From Chitinophaga flava (lineage in GTDB: Bacteria; Bacteroidota; Bacteroidia; Chitinophagales; Chitinophagaceae): a DNA stretch of 64,000 bases. The position numbers and the translations under genes are program-made. Below the pieces are notes generated by a model. That model was given only the letters and a program-made list of their open reading frames with translations, was not told the origin of the DNA and ran no database searches. The stretch is taken from positions 186,001 through 250,000 of the forward strand of contig NZ_QFFJ01000001.1 of NCBI RefSeq assembly GCF_003308995.1. Direction: 5' to 3'. Each line of letters starts with the position of its first letter. The first letter of the stretch is position 1. Shown here one piece after another: positions 7,480 through 16,222 of the stretch.

Positions 7480-8708
7480 GGTATCGCAGTTTCCTCATCA
7501 ATGAAGCACAGGGACTATTGACCCGGCTGAAACAATTGCAGCCTTTTGAAATGTCGATGCCCATGGTGATAGCGGCGGCAGTACCCTATATCGCGCAAAA
7601 GGAAATATACACCCTAATGACGGTCGGCAAAGCACATCTCACAGAAAGGGTATTAAGCTTCATAAAAAATGTGAAGACTAAAAATACATCCATTGAAAGA
7701 TGCCAGGCTGCATATGCAGTGCTAAAGCTGCGCTTCAATTCACTGTTGGACCAGTTTGATATTTTCTGCGATGTGGTAAGTCAGCGGGGTGAAAACGAAA
7801 CCGGTATCTGGATTGCCGGCTTGGATGTACTGGCCCGCGATGCGCTGGTAATGACGCGCTTTTTTGTAGAAGCACCTCCCATGATATGTTACCTGGACCG
7901 TGGGCACGGAGCTGCTATACGCCGGGCACACACCCGCTTACCGGGTGGCGATGATAACCCCGTAGCCGTTATTAAAATTCCCCGTGAACGGATGGTGGCA
8001 AGTGGTATCGGTTCTTCCCTGATACATGAAGTAGGACACCAGGGTTCTGCATTGCTTGATCTAATCTCTTCGCTGAGACTTGTGCTGGATGATCTGGCTG
8101 CTAAAGAAGCACCTTACGTACAGGCGTGGACGTTATTGAGCCGCTGGATCTCTGAAATACTGTCCGATTTCTGGGCCATTGGTTTCCTGGGTATCAGCGC
8201 CTCTACGGGTCTTATCAGCGTAGTATCACTTCCCAGGTACTTTGTCTTTCGCGCAGTTGACGATGACCCACATCCTTTTCCCTGGATAAGGGTAAAGATC
8301 AGTATCGCTTTTGGCAAACTGTTATATCCCGATGATCAATGGCAACGGCTGGAACGTTTATGGGAAACCTTTTATCCTCCTACAGGTTTACCGACAGCCA
8401 TGCAACAATTGTTGCAACAACTTGAAGCAGTGCTGCCCCGGTTTGCCCAACTGGTAAAAGAACACCGGCCACCAAAATTAAAAGGGAAACAATTACATGA
8501 AATATTTCCCCTGCACGAACGCCAGCCGCACCAATTGAGAGTTCGTTATCAGCAATGGAAGAAAGACCTCAGCCTGCTGGCCAGACAACGTCCATCCCTC
8601 GTATTTGCCACCATAGGGCAGGCAAGGGCCGACAATGTAATAACCCCGTTCACAGAAAACCGGCTACTTACCAAAATGCTGCGGCATTGGGCGCTGATGA
8701 ATATTTAA
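7434..8708 (+). CDS. HExxH putative zinc metallopeptidase (unknown family)
   Basis: 424 residues. The zinc motif HEVGH is at 198-202 inside the helix GIGSSLIHEVGHQGSALLDL. About 40 residues on, SEILSDFWAIG offers Glu241 as third ligand and Asp245, the gluzincin arrangement. No signal peptide is seen, so it acts in the cytoplasm unless exported with partners. The N-terminal 150 residues are helical with no known domain; the C-terminal part is helical and basic (LKGKQLHEIFPLHERQPHQL). The ATG at 7434 lies inside the preceding gene in another frame (46-base overlap), which suggests translational coupling. Processing of proteins A and B is an attractive but unproven role. Confidence 0.7.
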   Translation: MDTQGINADLTQRDIRYRSFLINEAQGLLTRLKQLQPFEMSMPMVIAAAVPYIAQKEIYTLMTVGKAHLTERVLSFIKNVKTKNTSIERCQAAYAVLKLRFNSLLDQFDIFCDVVSQRGENETGIWIAGLDVLARDALVMTRFFVEAPPMICYLDRGHGAAIRRAHTRLPGGDDNPVAVIKIPRERMVASGIGSSLIHEVGHQGSALLDLISSLRLVLDDLAAKEAPYVQAWTLLSRWISEILSDFWAIGFLGISASTGLISVVSLPRYFVFRAVDDDPHPFPWIRVKISIAFGKLLYPDDQWQRLERLWETFYPPTGLPTAMQQLLQQLEAVLPRFAQLVKEHRPPKLKGKQLHEIFPLHERQPHQLRVRYQQWKKDLSLLARQRPSLVFATIGQARADNVITPFTENRLLTKMLRHWALMNI

Positions 8709-8747
8709 TGAAACAGTTATTTACTCATTCCAAAAAGACAACTTACC

Positions 8748-10694
8748 ATGGATAACTTTTTATTTAAAGTGAATGATCATGTAAGTAGATGGCTTACCCT
8801 GGGCCAGATTACAGATATCTCACTATCTATCATCCCAAATGAAGTAGACCAGGGCGACACAGTAATTTTAAACATTTCATTCAATGCAATAATTAAACAA
8901 GCCAATGGTGTAAAACCAGATACAAAATCAAAACATTCCTACCTGCACCTCAACTTCTTTCCGGATATACAGGAGGGTGCGCTACACCATGTGTACGATG
9001 AAGTCTACCAGGAAGGCACAGGCGACAGTAAAAACACTAAAACAAAGCTGGATATAAATGGAGAAATGCCCGAGTATCCGGTTACGATCATCTCACACTG
9101 GCAACTGAATACTACCGATTGCAGCAACTCAGGCTATGCAGTGCAACCGGTGATCAATTCCATCCAAAAAGATAAAAATACGGTAACCTATCTGGATGTT
9201 AACGATCCTAAACAGATCTATATCCGTCGTTCAGCACTGAATGCTACTACCAGTATCAACACCAGCCTGCAGCCCAGCGCCACTCCCTTTACCCGCGACC
9301 TCACCCTTTGGTTGCTGATACTCAAAGGCACAGAAGCCATTTCGTTTGATAATTATATGAAGCACATGGATTTCATTTTCTGTGGTTCAGGTGATGTAAA
9401 CAATAAAAAAGAACTGGGCAAATTGATCAACAACCTGAAAGGCAAACGTCTTTTGCCTTTTACTGACACCGATGCTTACCGCAGCCTGAAGGTAGCCACG
9501 GAAGCCTTTTTAATGGTAAACTGCGGAGTAAGCAATTATGGTAATTTTTCCACCCGCGATGTAGAAGAGCTGTACAACAGGGTTACCCTTAAAAACGGAG
9601 ATGTGGACAAGAGTGACCTGGATAATTTCTGGAATCAATATCTTGTAAGCACCAATGGTACCAACGAAAAAGTGTTGCCCTACCTGGCCATTATACGCCG
9701 CAAACTGGGCGATCAGGGTATTAAACATATTACCATGGACCAGGCCCTGGATTCTTTTGGGGAAGATGGCCAGCACAAGATGGAAAAAACCAACTGTGTG
9801 GGCATCATCAGCGATAAATTGAGTAATCCTTGCTTTCTGGAGCTGATATGGAGTTACTGGCACGAAGAAAGTATGATGGTACAAGCCATGGGAGCTATTT
9901 CCCGCCGGTTTCAGAACATGCGCGGAAACGGTACTGACCCGCTGGCCAACCTGGAAATTGATCCGCTACGTCCGCTCAACAACCTGATATGGGGCTATAT
10001 TCAGGATGAACAACATCGGCTAAGCCTGCGTCGCCGCACTCTGGAATACGACCACCATTACGGTATTTCCCTGCAGGGCAAGGCTGTGGGTAATTTACGT
10101 ACTGCCGATAGCCGCAGCAAATTTATAGAGGCCTTCCACAACCTCCTGAATACCACTTTACGGTTCTACAAACAACTGGACGATACAACCGTGGTGGCAG
10201 ATGGTTTCCCGGTATTGAACGCATTGAAGGAAGTACACCTGATCCTGAGCGAAGGGGCACACAACCAGTTTGGCGATCTCCCCTCCACTGCCCGTATTGA
10301 AATGTTGATGCAACAATGGTTGCTAGCCAGACCTGAGTTCAGGGAGTTTTTACCCACACGTATTATGGTGGCTTATCCTGAAGCGTGGATGGACCGCGTA
10401 GCAGCCATGAACTCTTTGCAGAACTGGACCAAAACGTCAGTGCTCCATTTCCGCGACCTGGGCGTATTTGGCGAACAATTACTGCTGACTGTGCGCTTCG
10501 GCAACTGGGCATCTATTTCCGACCGCAACCAGGCAGCCAACTGGGCCAAGTTCTGGCGCGAACAGATACAGGGCTATGTTCATGCCTACCGCGCCGTAAC
10601 AGGCATGGACCTTGGCCTTGAAAATGGTAAGATCGATGTGCAACAGCCTTCCCTGCACTTATTACGTCGCCTGAAAGAACAAACCATAAGATAG
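8748..10694 (+). CDS. Large conserved-looking protein of unknown function
   Basis: 648 residues, no signal peptide or membrane segment. The first 170 residues look beta-rich (ISLSIIPNEVDQGDTVILNISFNA), like an Ig- or jelly-roll domain. A linker (STSLQPSATPF) leads to a helical region from about 190 to 640. This has a distinctive block, IDPLRPLNNLIWGYIQDEQHR followed by LSLRRRTLEYDHHYGISL, which looks like a conserved core with clustered Arg, His and Asp, and a Trp-rich end (NWAKFWREQIQGYVHAYRAVTGMDL). I cannot assign a family. It is the longest gene of the operon and lies only 4 bases before the PLP-enzyme gene. Confidence 0.7.
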   Translation: MDNFLFKVNDHVSRWLTLGQITDISLSIIPNEVDQGDTVILNISFNAIIKQANGVKPDTKSKHSYLHLNFFPDIQEGALHHVYDEVYQEGTGDSKNTKTKLDINGEMPEYPVTIISHWQLNTTDCSNSGYAVQPVINSIQKDKNTVTYLDVNDPKQIYIRRSALNATTSINTSLQPSATPFTRDLTLWLLILKGTEAISFDNYMKHMDFIFCGSGDVNNKKELGKLINNLKGKRLLPFTDTDAYRSLKVATEAFLMVNCGVSNYGNFSTRDVEELYNRVTLKNGDVDKSDLDNFWNQYLVSTNGTNEKVLPYLAIIRRKLGDQGIKHITMDQALDSFGEDGQHKMEKTNCVGIISDKLSNPCFLELIWSYWHEESMMVQAMGAISRRFQNMRGNGTDPLANLEIDPLRPLNNLIWGYIQDEQHRLSLRRRTLEYDHHYGISLQGKAVGNLRTADSRSKFIEAFHNLLNTTLRFYKQLDDTTVVADGFPVLNALKEVHLILSEGAHNQFGDLPSTARIEMLMQQWLLARPEFREFLPTRIMVAYPEAWMDRVAAMNSLQNWTKTSVLHFRDLGVFGEQLLLTVRFGNWASISDRNQAANWAKFWREQIQGYVHAYRAVTGMDLGLENGKIDVQQPSLHLLRRLKEQTIR

Positions 10695-10698
10695 AGGT

Positions 10699-11805
10699 AT
10701 GATGGATTTTACATCCTCATTGTACCTGGCAATGAAACACCCAGGTACAACGCTACAGCATTGGAAACAGCTTACTACAGGAATTCCCGCTGTACTGGGT
10801 GAGCCGGCGCTGAATAAACAAGTGGCTGAACAGATAGCCAGGCTGCAGGGCCTGGAATGTGGACTAACAGCGCCTTCCACCCTGCATCTTTACTGGGACC
10901 TCTACCATGTTTTAAGCCGTCAGCCTGTAATTGTTTTCATAGACGAGCATATTTACCCGGTTTCCAGATATGGCGTAGAACAATTACTGGTAAAAAAAAT
11001 ACCGGTTTTTTACTTCCGCCACCAGGATGATGAACATCTTCAGCAGCTTATACAACGTCATTGTAAAGGCGCTAAAAAGCCCGTCGTGCTATGCGATGGC
11101 TGGTGCCCGATATGTGGCCAGGCGGCTCCTGTTGAACACTACGCAGCCTTGTTGAATAATATGGATGGGCATTTGTTTATAGACGATACGCAGGCGTTTG
11201 GCATATTGGGGGCAGGCGCCAGTACCCTTTTCCCATATGGAATGGGTGGAGGTGGTATACTGCGATGGAAACAGCTGCCAGCAGGCCACACACGATGCAT
11301 TACCACCATTGTTTCATTGGCTAAAGCATGGGGAGTGCCCATGGCTGTTATAGGAAGTACACGCAACCACATCAGGCAACTGGAACAGGCCAGCGCTATA
11401 CGAACATATTCAAGTCCTGTCAGCAATGCGCATATACAGGCAGCAGTCAGTGCCCTGCATTGGAACCAGACAACAGGCAATCAGTTACGGGCCCGGCTAT
11501 GGAATAATGTTAAACTGTTCAGGCACCGGATGGCGTGGGCTGATCTTAATGTAAACAATAGCTGCTTTCCAGTGCAACATTTACATCACCCCAGCCCCGG
11601 CATAACAACCGCTATTTATCACCAATTGAAGCAATGGGATATTAAAACCGTTTTGTCTGCCACCCATACAGGTATACATCCACGACTAACGCTGCTATTT
11701 CGTAGTGACCATACCCGTGAACAAATTTGGCACATAGCGCAGGAACTGACCCGGATATGCAGGCAACTAACAAATGTAAAAGGCATTTTATCACCTGAAC
11801 TTTAA
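10699..11805 (+). CDS. PLP-dependent alpha-oxoamine-synthase-like enzyme, divergent
   Basis: 368 residues with the type I aminotransferase fold of the alpha-oxoamine synthases (BioF, Kbl, serine palmitoyltransferase). The start DFTSSLYLAMKHP matches their DFSSNDYLGL opening. IDDTQAFGILGAGAS (161-175) matches the D-x-A-H-S-x-G-x-L-G motif, with the Asp that binds the PLP nitrogen kept at 162/163. VSLAKAWG gives the Schiff-base Lys at 209. Family members condense an amino acid with an acyl thioester. Here the usual His of the motif is Gln165, and the N-terminal region is shortened, so the reaction may differ or be lost. It sits 4 bases after the preceding gene. Confidence 0.75.
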   Translation: MMDFTSSLYLAMKHPGTTLQHWKQLTTGIPAVLGEPALNKQVAEQIARLQGLECGLTAPSTLHLYWDLYHVLSRQPVIVFIDEHIYPVSRYGVEQLLVKKIPVFYFRHQDDEHLQQLIQRHCKGAKKPVVLCDGWCPICGQAAPVEHYAALLNNMDGHLFIDDTQAFGILGAGASTLFPYGMGGGGILRWKQLPAGHTRCITTIVSLAKAWGVPMAVIGSTRNHIRQLEQASAIRTYSSPVSNAHIQAAVSALHWNQTTGNQLRARLWNNVKLFRHRMAWADLNVNNSCFPVQHLHHPSPGITTAIYHQLKQWDIKTVLSATHTGIHPRLTLLFRSDHTREQIWHIAQELTRICRQLTNVKGILSPEL

Positions 11806-11815
11806 ACATCTTATT

Positions 11816-12700
11816 ATGACGAACGGGCCCAAAACACCAATGGATAACCGGATTAACAGGCAACCCTTTCCGGGTGCAACACATACACTGTTATGTAACT
11901 GCCAATCCTGCCTTACCCGGCAGCCAGGCCGGTCTAAATATAAAACATGGCGCGAACGCAGAAGTGAACGTTTTGCAAAGCCGCAGACAACTGGTAAGTG
12001 CACCACCTCAGCAACGCCACCCGACCATTTTCTGGGTCCCTTGCTGGCCAATGCCATACACATTGGCAGCAGCATCGCCAACAATGTGCAACACAACACA
12101 TCTCCCGGTGCTTTATCGGCAGTACCTGGCAAACCAACCACTTCTCCCCTGATCAGCATTGGCGCCAGGCAACGCGCTGCCCTGTTACGTTACTGGCAGG
12201 AAAAATTAAAGCGATCCCGCAGCCCCATTGTTACTCAACGCTACCATGATTACATTAAAACCATTGAGCAACAAAAAAGACCCAGCTGGCACCAGTCGGA
12301 AAAAGATCTTCAATTGTTTTTCCGGCAGTTTGCCATGCCAGGCCAAAGAACATTTCTGAATAATCAACCTGTGAAGTGGACACAACAGGCCAATGGAAGG
12401 TTTAAGCCCCCCGCAGGGAGTGTTATTCCGGATATCAACCCGGCCGATACCATGATAGAAGTAAAAAATTATAACATAAACAACCAGGCAAACCTGATCC
12501 GCACACTACAAAAACAAATTGCCCGTCGAAGACTGCATGGCCCGCAGGATGCAGCCGGTAACCCTCTGCCACAACGCATTATACTGGATGCCCGTGGCCA
12601 GCATGGCACACCACAGCAGTTACGACAACTGGCAAAGACCATTGCCATAAAAACCAATTTGCCAGCCGATGCGGTTCAGATTGTAACCTGGGAAATATAA
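11816..12700 (+). CDS. PD-(D/E)xK nuclease-like protein, toxin-like C-terminus
   Basis: 294 residues. The first 160 are basic and disordered-looking, with a CNCQSC cluster at 27-32 that could bind metal. The C-terminal 140 residues resemble restriction-endonuclease-fold toxins of polymorphic toxin systems: SEKDL at 161, then PDINPADTMIEVKNYN (Asp206, Glu215, Lys217), a basic helix LIRTLQKQIARRRL and RIILDARGQHGTPQQLRQLA. The order D...ExK plus a late helix fits a Mg-dependent nuclease. The known family relation is by pattern only. There is no obvious small immunity gene next to it. The amidohydrolase gene starts 12 bases later. It could equally process nucleic acid inside the producing cell. 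Confidence 0.62.
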   Translation: MTNGPKTPMDNRINRQPFPGATHTLLCNCQSCLTRQPGRSKYKTWRERRSERFAKPQTTGKCTTSATPPDHFLGPLLANAIHIGSSIANNVQHNTSPGALSAVPGKPTTSPLISIGARQRAALLRYWQEKLKRSRSPIVTQRYHDYIKTIEQQKRPSWHQSEKDLQLFFRQFAMPGQRTFLNNQPVKWTQQANGRFKPPAGSVIPDINPADTMIEVKNYNINNQANLIRTLQKQIARRRLHGPQDAAGNPLPQRIILDARGQHGTPQQLRQLAKTIAIKTNLPADAVQIVTWEI

Positions 12701-12712
12701 GAATACCACCTT

Positions 12713-13537
12713 ATGCTTATTATAGATGCACATTGTCATGCAGGTAAAGGCGATGGACTTACAGGCCCGTGGGATACCCGGGCTTCGCTGACACCATTTC
12801 TGCAATGGTCGGCTGCTGCCGGTATACAACGCACCAACCTGTTTGCTGCTTTTCATTCCGACTATGCTTCGGCCAATGCGGCCGTGGCATCCATCGTTAA
12901 CAAAAATCCACAACGCTTTTATGGTTTCGCCTTTGTGCATGCCATCCACGACCGGGGCCGCATATACAACATGGTAAGCACGGCCGTTTTGCAATATGGC
13001 TTTTGTGGTATAAAAGTGCACCGCCACGATGCCCGTATTAGCCGCGAAATTTGTGAAGTGGCCCGCCTGTTTGCACTGCCGGTATTATATGATGTGGTAG
13101 GTGAAGTATCTATGATAGAACTACTGGCCACCGAATACCCGGATGTTAACTTCATTATTCCACACCTGTCAAGCTTTGCAGACGACTGGCGGGCGCAAAT
13201 TGCCTTTATTCCTATGCTGGAGCGGCATGCTAATATTTATACTGATAGTTCGGGCGTTCGCCGGTTCGACCTGCTTGCTATGGCCTATCAGCGTGCAGGC
13301 GCTCATAAAATATTATTTGGAACCGATGGCCCCTGGCTACACCCTGCTGTAGAGCTTCAAAAGATTTTTGCGCTGACCTCCCATACTAAAAGCCTGCAAA
13401 TGATGCTGGCTGATAATTTTCTGCGTTTAATCAGTAAAGTGCGTAACAAGGAATTTGAACATTCACCGCCAGTGTTTAAAAGAGAGCTGTTGCCGGTACA
13501 GGAAGATTATAAAGATCCCTGGCTTACGGGTCATTAA
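12713..13537 (+). CDS. Amidohydrolase (Amidohydro_2 / TIM-barrel metal-dependent hydrolase)
   Basis: 274 residues, the last gene of the operon. The TIM-barrel metal ligands are all visible: DAHCH at 5-9, GIKVHRHD near 102, IIPHLSS near 146 and FGTDGPW near 204. This is the COG2159/Amidohydro_2 pattern, whose members hydrolyse or decarboxylate small ring compounds in the cytoplasm. The C-terminus is extended by about 30 polar residues. Substrate unknown. Its 3' end overlaps the convergent sigma-54 activator gene by 14 bases, so the two transcripts end in each other. Confidence 0.82.
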   Translation: MLIIDAHCHAGKGDGLTGPWDTRASLTPFLQWSAAAGIQRTNLFAAFHSDYASANAAVASIVNKNPQRFYGFAFVHAIHDRGRIYNMVSTAVLQYGFCGIKVHRHDARISREICEVARLFALPVLYDVVGEVSMIELLATEYPDVNFIIPHLSSFADDWRAQIAFIPMLERHANIYTDSSGVRRFDLLAMAYQRAGAHKILFGTDGPWLHPAVELQKIFALTSHTKSLQMMLADNFLRLISKVRNKEFEHSPPVFKRELLPVQEDYKDPWLTGH

Positions 13538-14909
13538 GTACCTCGGAGCTGTTCTTTTTTCGTATATACTGTAACGTTCTAACCTCTACATTCAGTTTAC
13601 GGGCAGCCAGCTTGAGGTTACCGCCGCAATCTTCCAGGGCAATTTCCATAGCCAGGTGGGCAATTTCATTTTTTATGCGAGACAGATCTTTGCCGCTGGC
13701 AATTGCCAGCCTGATAGATTGATGCAGTCCGTTGTGCGAAGAGGCGGTAAAGCCCTGTAACTGCTGCGGCGATGGGCATTCTTCTTCTGGCATATCACCC
13801 ATAGTAATAAAACCCTGGCCGGCATAACGCATAACTATCTGACTCACCAGTTGCTTCAACTCACGGATGTTTCCCGGATAGTCACGATGTACCAGAAAAT
13901 TCATAATCGCGCCATCCATTTCAGGAGCAACAATCGTATTTAACTCCTGACGCAGAAACGTTCTTACCAGTTCGGGTATATCTTCTCTTCTGTTGCGCAG
14001 GGGAGGTATAATAAATACCGATGCAGCCACCCTGAAATACAGGTCTTCCCGAAAATTACCCTGCACAATTTCTTCTTTCACGTTACGATTAGTAGCACAT
14101 ACCAGCCTGAAGTTTGTTTTTCGCCAGGTATTACTGCCCACGCGCTTATACATACCTTCCTGTATTACCCGTAACAGCCCGGCCTGCAGCGGTAGCGCCA
14201 ATTCCCCCAGTTCGTCCAGGAACAAAGTTCCGCTGTCGGCCATGGCAAAGGCTCCATCCCGTGCATACACAGCATTGGTAAAAGCACCCTTTTCGTGTCC
14301 ATAAAACTCACTCCCCGATAATTCAGGAACAATTGTAGTGCAATCCATCAGCACCAGATTTCCTTTCTCTTTCCGTTGGTCCAGTTCATGAATCAAACGG
14401 GCAGTCATTTCTTTACCAGTGCCGGACTCACCAATCAGCAGTACACTGTTACTGGTGAAAAAGGCCGTTTCAATAACTTTTCTCAAAAAGCGCTTCCAGG
14501 TATAACTTTCTCCAATCAGATTGTTACGTACCAGGTCCAGTGAAAGCAATGCCTCTACCTGCGCCCACCGTTTCAACCGGGCCGTTAAGTGCAACAGCAC
14601 CTCTTCACCCTTATTCCATTCCAGCACTTCGTGTACCCCTGCCTGCTTCAATTGCCACTTTACAACATCCGTAAGTAGTTTGTTGACCGTCAGCAGAACA
14701 ATTTTTATATCCAGCAAAACAAGTGGTTGCAAATAGTCCATCACCGTTTCCACTGCTAATTTATCAGCCCATACCACAATCGCTATCCCCGCTCCTTCCG
14801 GCTGCCGCACAAACACAACGCCTTCATCACCCAACTTCTGTTGAATAGCGGCAAATAAGGGACTGCCTTCTTCTCCCACATCTATCATGCAGACAATGGT
14901 TTTTTCCAT
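13524..14909 (-). CDS. Sigma-54-dependent transcriptional activator (AAA+, Fis-type HTH)
   Basis: 461 residues. Residues 1-115 form a receiver-like alpha/beta domain but lack the clear phospho-acceptor Asp pattern, so it is probably not a simple two-component response regulator. The AAA+ domain has Walker A GESGTGKE (160-167), the sigma-54 contact loop as GAFTNA (208-213, usual form GAFTGA), Walker B LFLDE and the PPLRNRREDIPEL sensor region. The C-terminal helix-turn-helix (LALEDCGGN-like LKLAARKLNVEVRTLQYIRKK) is Fis-type. It lies convergent to the operon whose promoter is of the -24/-12 type, and is the obvious activator for it. Confidence 0.88.
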   Translation of the reverse strand: MEKTIVCMIDVGEEGSPLFAAIQQKLGDEGVVFVRQPEGAGIAIVVWADKLAVETVMDYLQPLVLLDIKIVLLTVNKLLTDVVKWQLKQAGVHEVLEWNKGEEVLLHLTARLKRWAQVEALLSLDLVRNNLIGESYTWKRFLRKVIETAFFTSNSVLLIGESGTGKEMTARLIHELDQRKEKGNLVLMDCTTIVPELSGSEFYGHEKGAFTNAVYARDGAFAMADSGTLFLDELGELALPLQAGLLRVIQEGMYKRVGSNTWRKTNFRLVCATNRNVKEEIVQGNFREDLYFRVAASVFIIPPLRNRREDIPELVRTFLRQELNTIVAPEMDGAIMNFLVHRDYPGNIRELKQLVSQIVMRYAGQGFITMGDMPEEECPSPQQLQGFTASSHNGLHQSIRLAIASGKDLSRIKNEIAHLAMEIALEDCGGNLKLAARKLNVEVRTLQYIRKKNSSEVLNDP

Positions 14910-15143
14910 CAGACAATTGTTAAATGCTTATCGAATCGGGCCGAATGCAGCCGGGCAGTCTTCCATTCATTACAAAACGAGATGATCAATCGGGCTGAGG
15001 AAAACTTCTCATCCTGCCATTTCGCCGGCAAATGAAATAAGTATGGTACTTCAGTAATTTGGGAAATAAAAATCTATGCGTACAACACCGGGGCAACTGG
15101 TAAATATGTTGATATAGCTATCCAGATACAGTTATAAAGCTGG
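14910..15143. other. Intergenic region upstream of the sigma-54 activator
   Basis: No gene is supported here. It should contain the promoter of the activator gene on the minus strand, but no TAnnTTTG or -24/-12 box stands out. Confidence 0.35.
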
Positions 15144-15465
15144 TCACTTTGTGTAAGATGTAACAGCGCTTTCTGAAATTAGGATAATTTTCCAAGGATG
15201 ACAATCACACAAAATGAGTATTTCAAGTAGCCGGAATTTCATGTGAAAGGTGCTATATGTTATGTAAGTCCTGCCTTCAGCTGGAGAACCGGCGAATTTA
15301 TTGGCTGCCCATAAAGGATAAGCTACCAGAATCAGCCAAAGTACTTTATAGCATATTTCCAGCATCACTATAGGCAACATTTTAAGCGGATGTATTATTC
15401 CTAAAAGAGATAACACGGAGTATTCTCCCTTACAAGCTTCAGCTGGCTTATGGTGGCAAATCGAA
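15144..15465 (-). pseudogene. Remnant of a small membrane-protein gene
   Basis: On the minus strand the frame reads CHHKPAEACKGEYSVLSLLG, then IIHPLKMLPIVMLEICYK and VLWLILVAYPLWAANKFAG. It is protein-like with two hydrophobic helices but has no ATG start. After KFAGSPAEG the sense is lost, and what looks like the next helix (YSFCVIVILGKLS) appears in another frame. A HPLKMLP...E..YK..WL motif followed by PLW is familiar from small Bacteroidota membrane proteins without a name. I read it as a gene with a lost start and a frameshift. Confidence 0.5.
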
Positions 15466-15821
15466 CTTAATTATTATTGATTACACATCTATGAACCACC
15501 TGTTGCTTAAAAAAGGTCTGTAAACTGAAAAACACAGAATGACCTTTCAAGATTAATTCTCAATAAAACGATTCATATAAAAAATTGAAATTTAATATTT
15601 TACAAAAGCCTTTCTTTTTTTGGCACAATATGTGTTAGTTTTACACCAACTTTACGAGCCTACTCCGATTTTAACCATGTTTCTATGAGGCACCAGTAAG
15701 TAAACTGTGTCTTTTTTCACGCTGCACATTTATTTATTTATTGTCATGTATGGTCTGCCTTTGTTATTTCAACAGAGCGGGTTGCCTTATTATTAATTAA
15801 CTGTTCACAAAACGACAGACG
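15466..15821. promoter_or_regulatory. Upstream region of the exopolysaccharide-like operon
   Basis: AT-rich, no gene. TAGTTTTA at 15636-15643 is one mismatch from TAnnTTTG, with TTTG at 15619-15622, but they are only 13 bases apart, shorter than usual. The long leader (about 180 bases from there to the ATG) shows no riboswitch I can recognise. Confidence 0.25.
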
Positions 15822-16205
15822 ATGAAACGTATACTGGTTATTGAAGACGACGCATTTATGGCACGTGCTATTGCCCTTATTTTAGGCAAACATGGTTACA
15901 GCCTCACAATTGCTCAGAATGGAAAAGAAGCCATCAAACACATGGAAGAGAGCGAATTTGAGCTTATTATCACCGACCTTATGCTCCCCTTTGCAAACGG
16001 TCTTGAACTGTTGAGCAGGTATAAACGCAGTCAGCCCCGGAAAGGTACACCTGTCATGATCCTTTCTGCTATCACCAATGAGAAGACCGTACTCGACGGA
16101 TTTGATCTCGGAGCAGATGATTACCTGAAAAAACCATTCGCTCCAAGCGAGCTGGTATCAAGGGTAAACCGCCTTTTAGAAAAAAAAGAGAACGCACATT
16201 TATAA
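15822..16205 (+). CDS. Single-domain response regulator (CheY-like)
   Basis: 127 residues, a stand-alone receiver domain. The acidic pocket IEDD (8-10), phospho-acceptor Asp52 in ITDLMLPFANG, Thr/Ser position in MILSAIT and Lys in YLKKPF are all present, so it should be phosphorylatable. It has no output domain, so it must act by protein contact. It opens an operon: 17 bases later comes the HEAT-repeat protein, then a glycosyltransferase. This context suggests it switches the activity of the polysaccharide synthase in response to an unlinked histidine kinase. Confidence 0.9.
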   Translation: MKRILVIEDDAFMARAIALILGKHGYSLTIAQNGKEAIKHMEESEFELIITDLMLPFANGLELLSRYKRSQPRKGTPVMILSAITNEKTVLDGFDLGADDYLKKPFAPSELVSRVNRLLEKKENAHL

Positions 16206-16222
16206 ATTTCCCCTAGTCATTC

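Noticed and set aside
15621..15636. TGGCAC motif before the response-regulator operon
   Set aside because: The -12 part is GTGT instead of TTGC, so it fails as a sigma-54 promoter.
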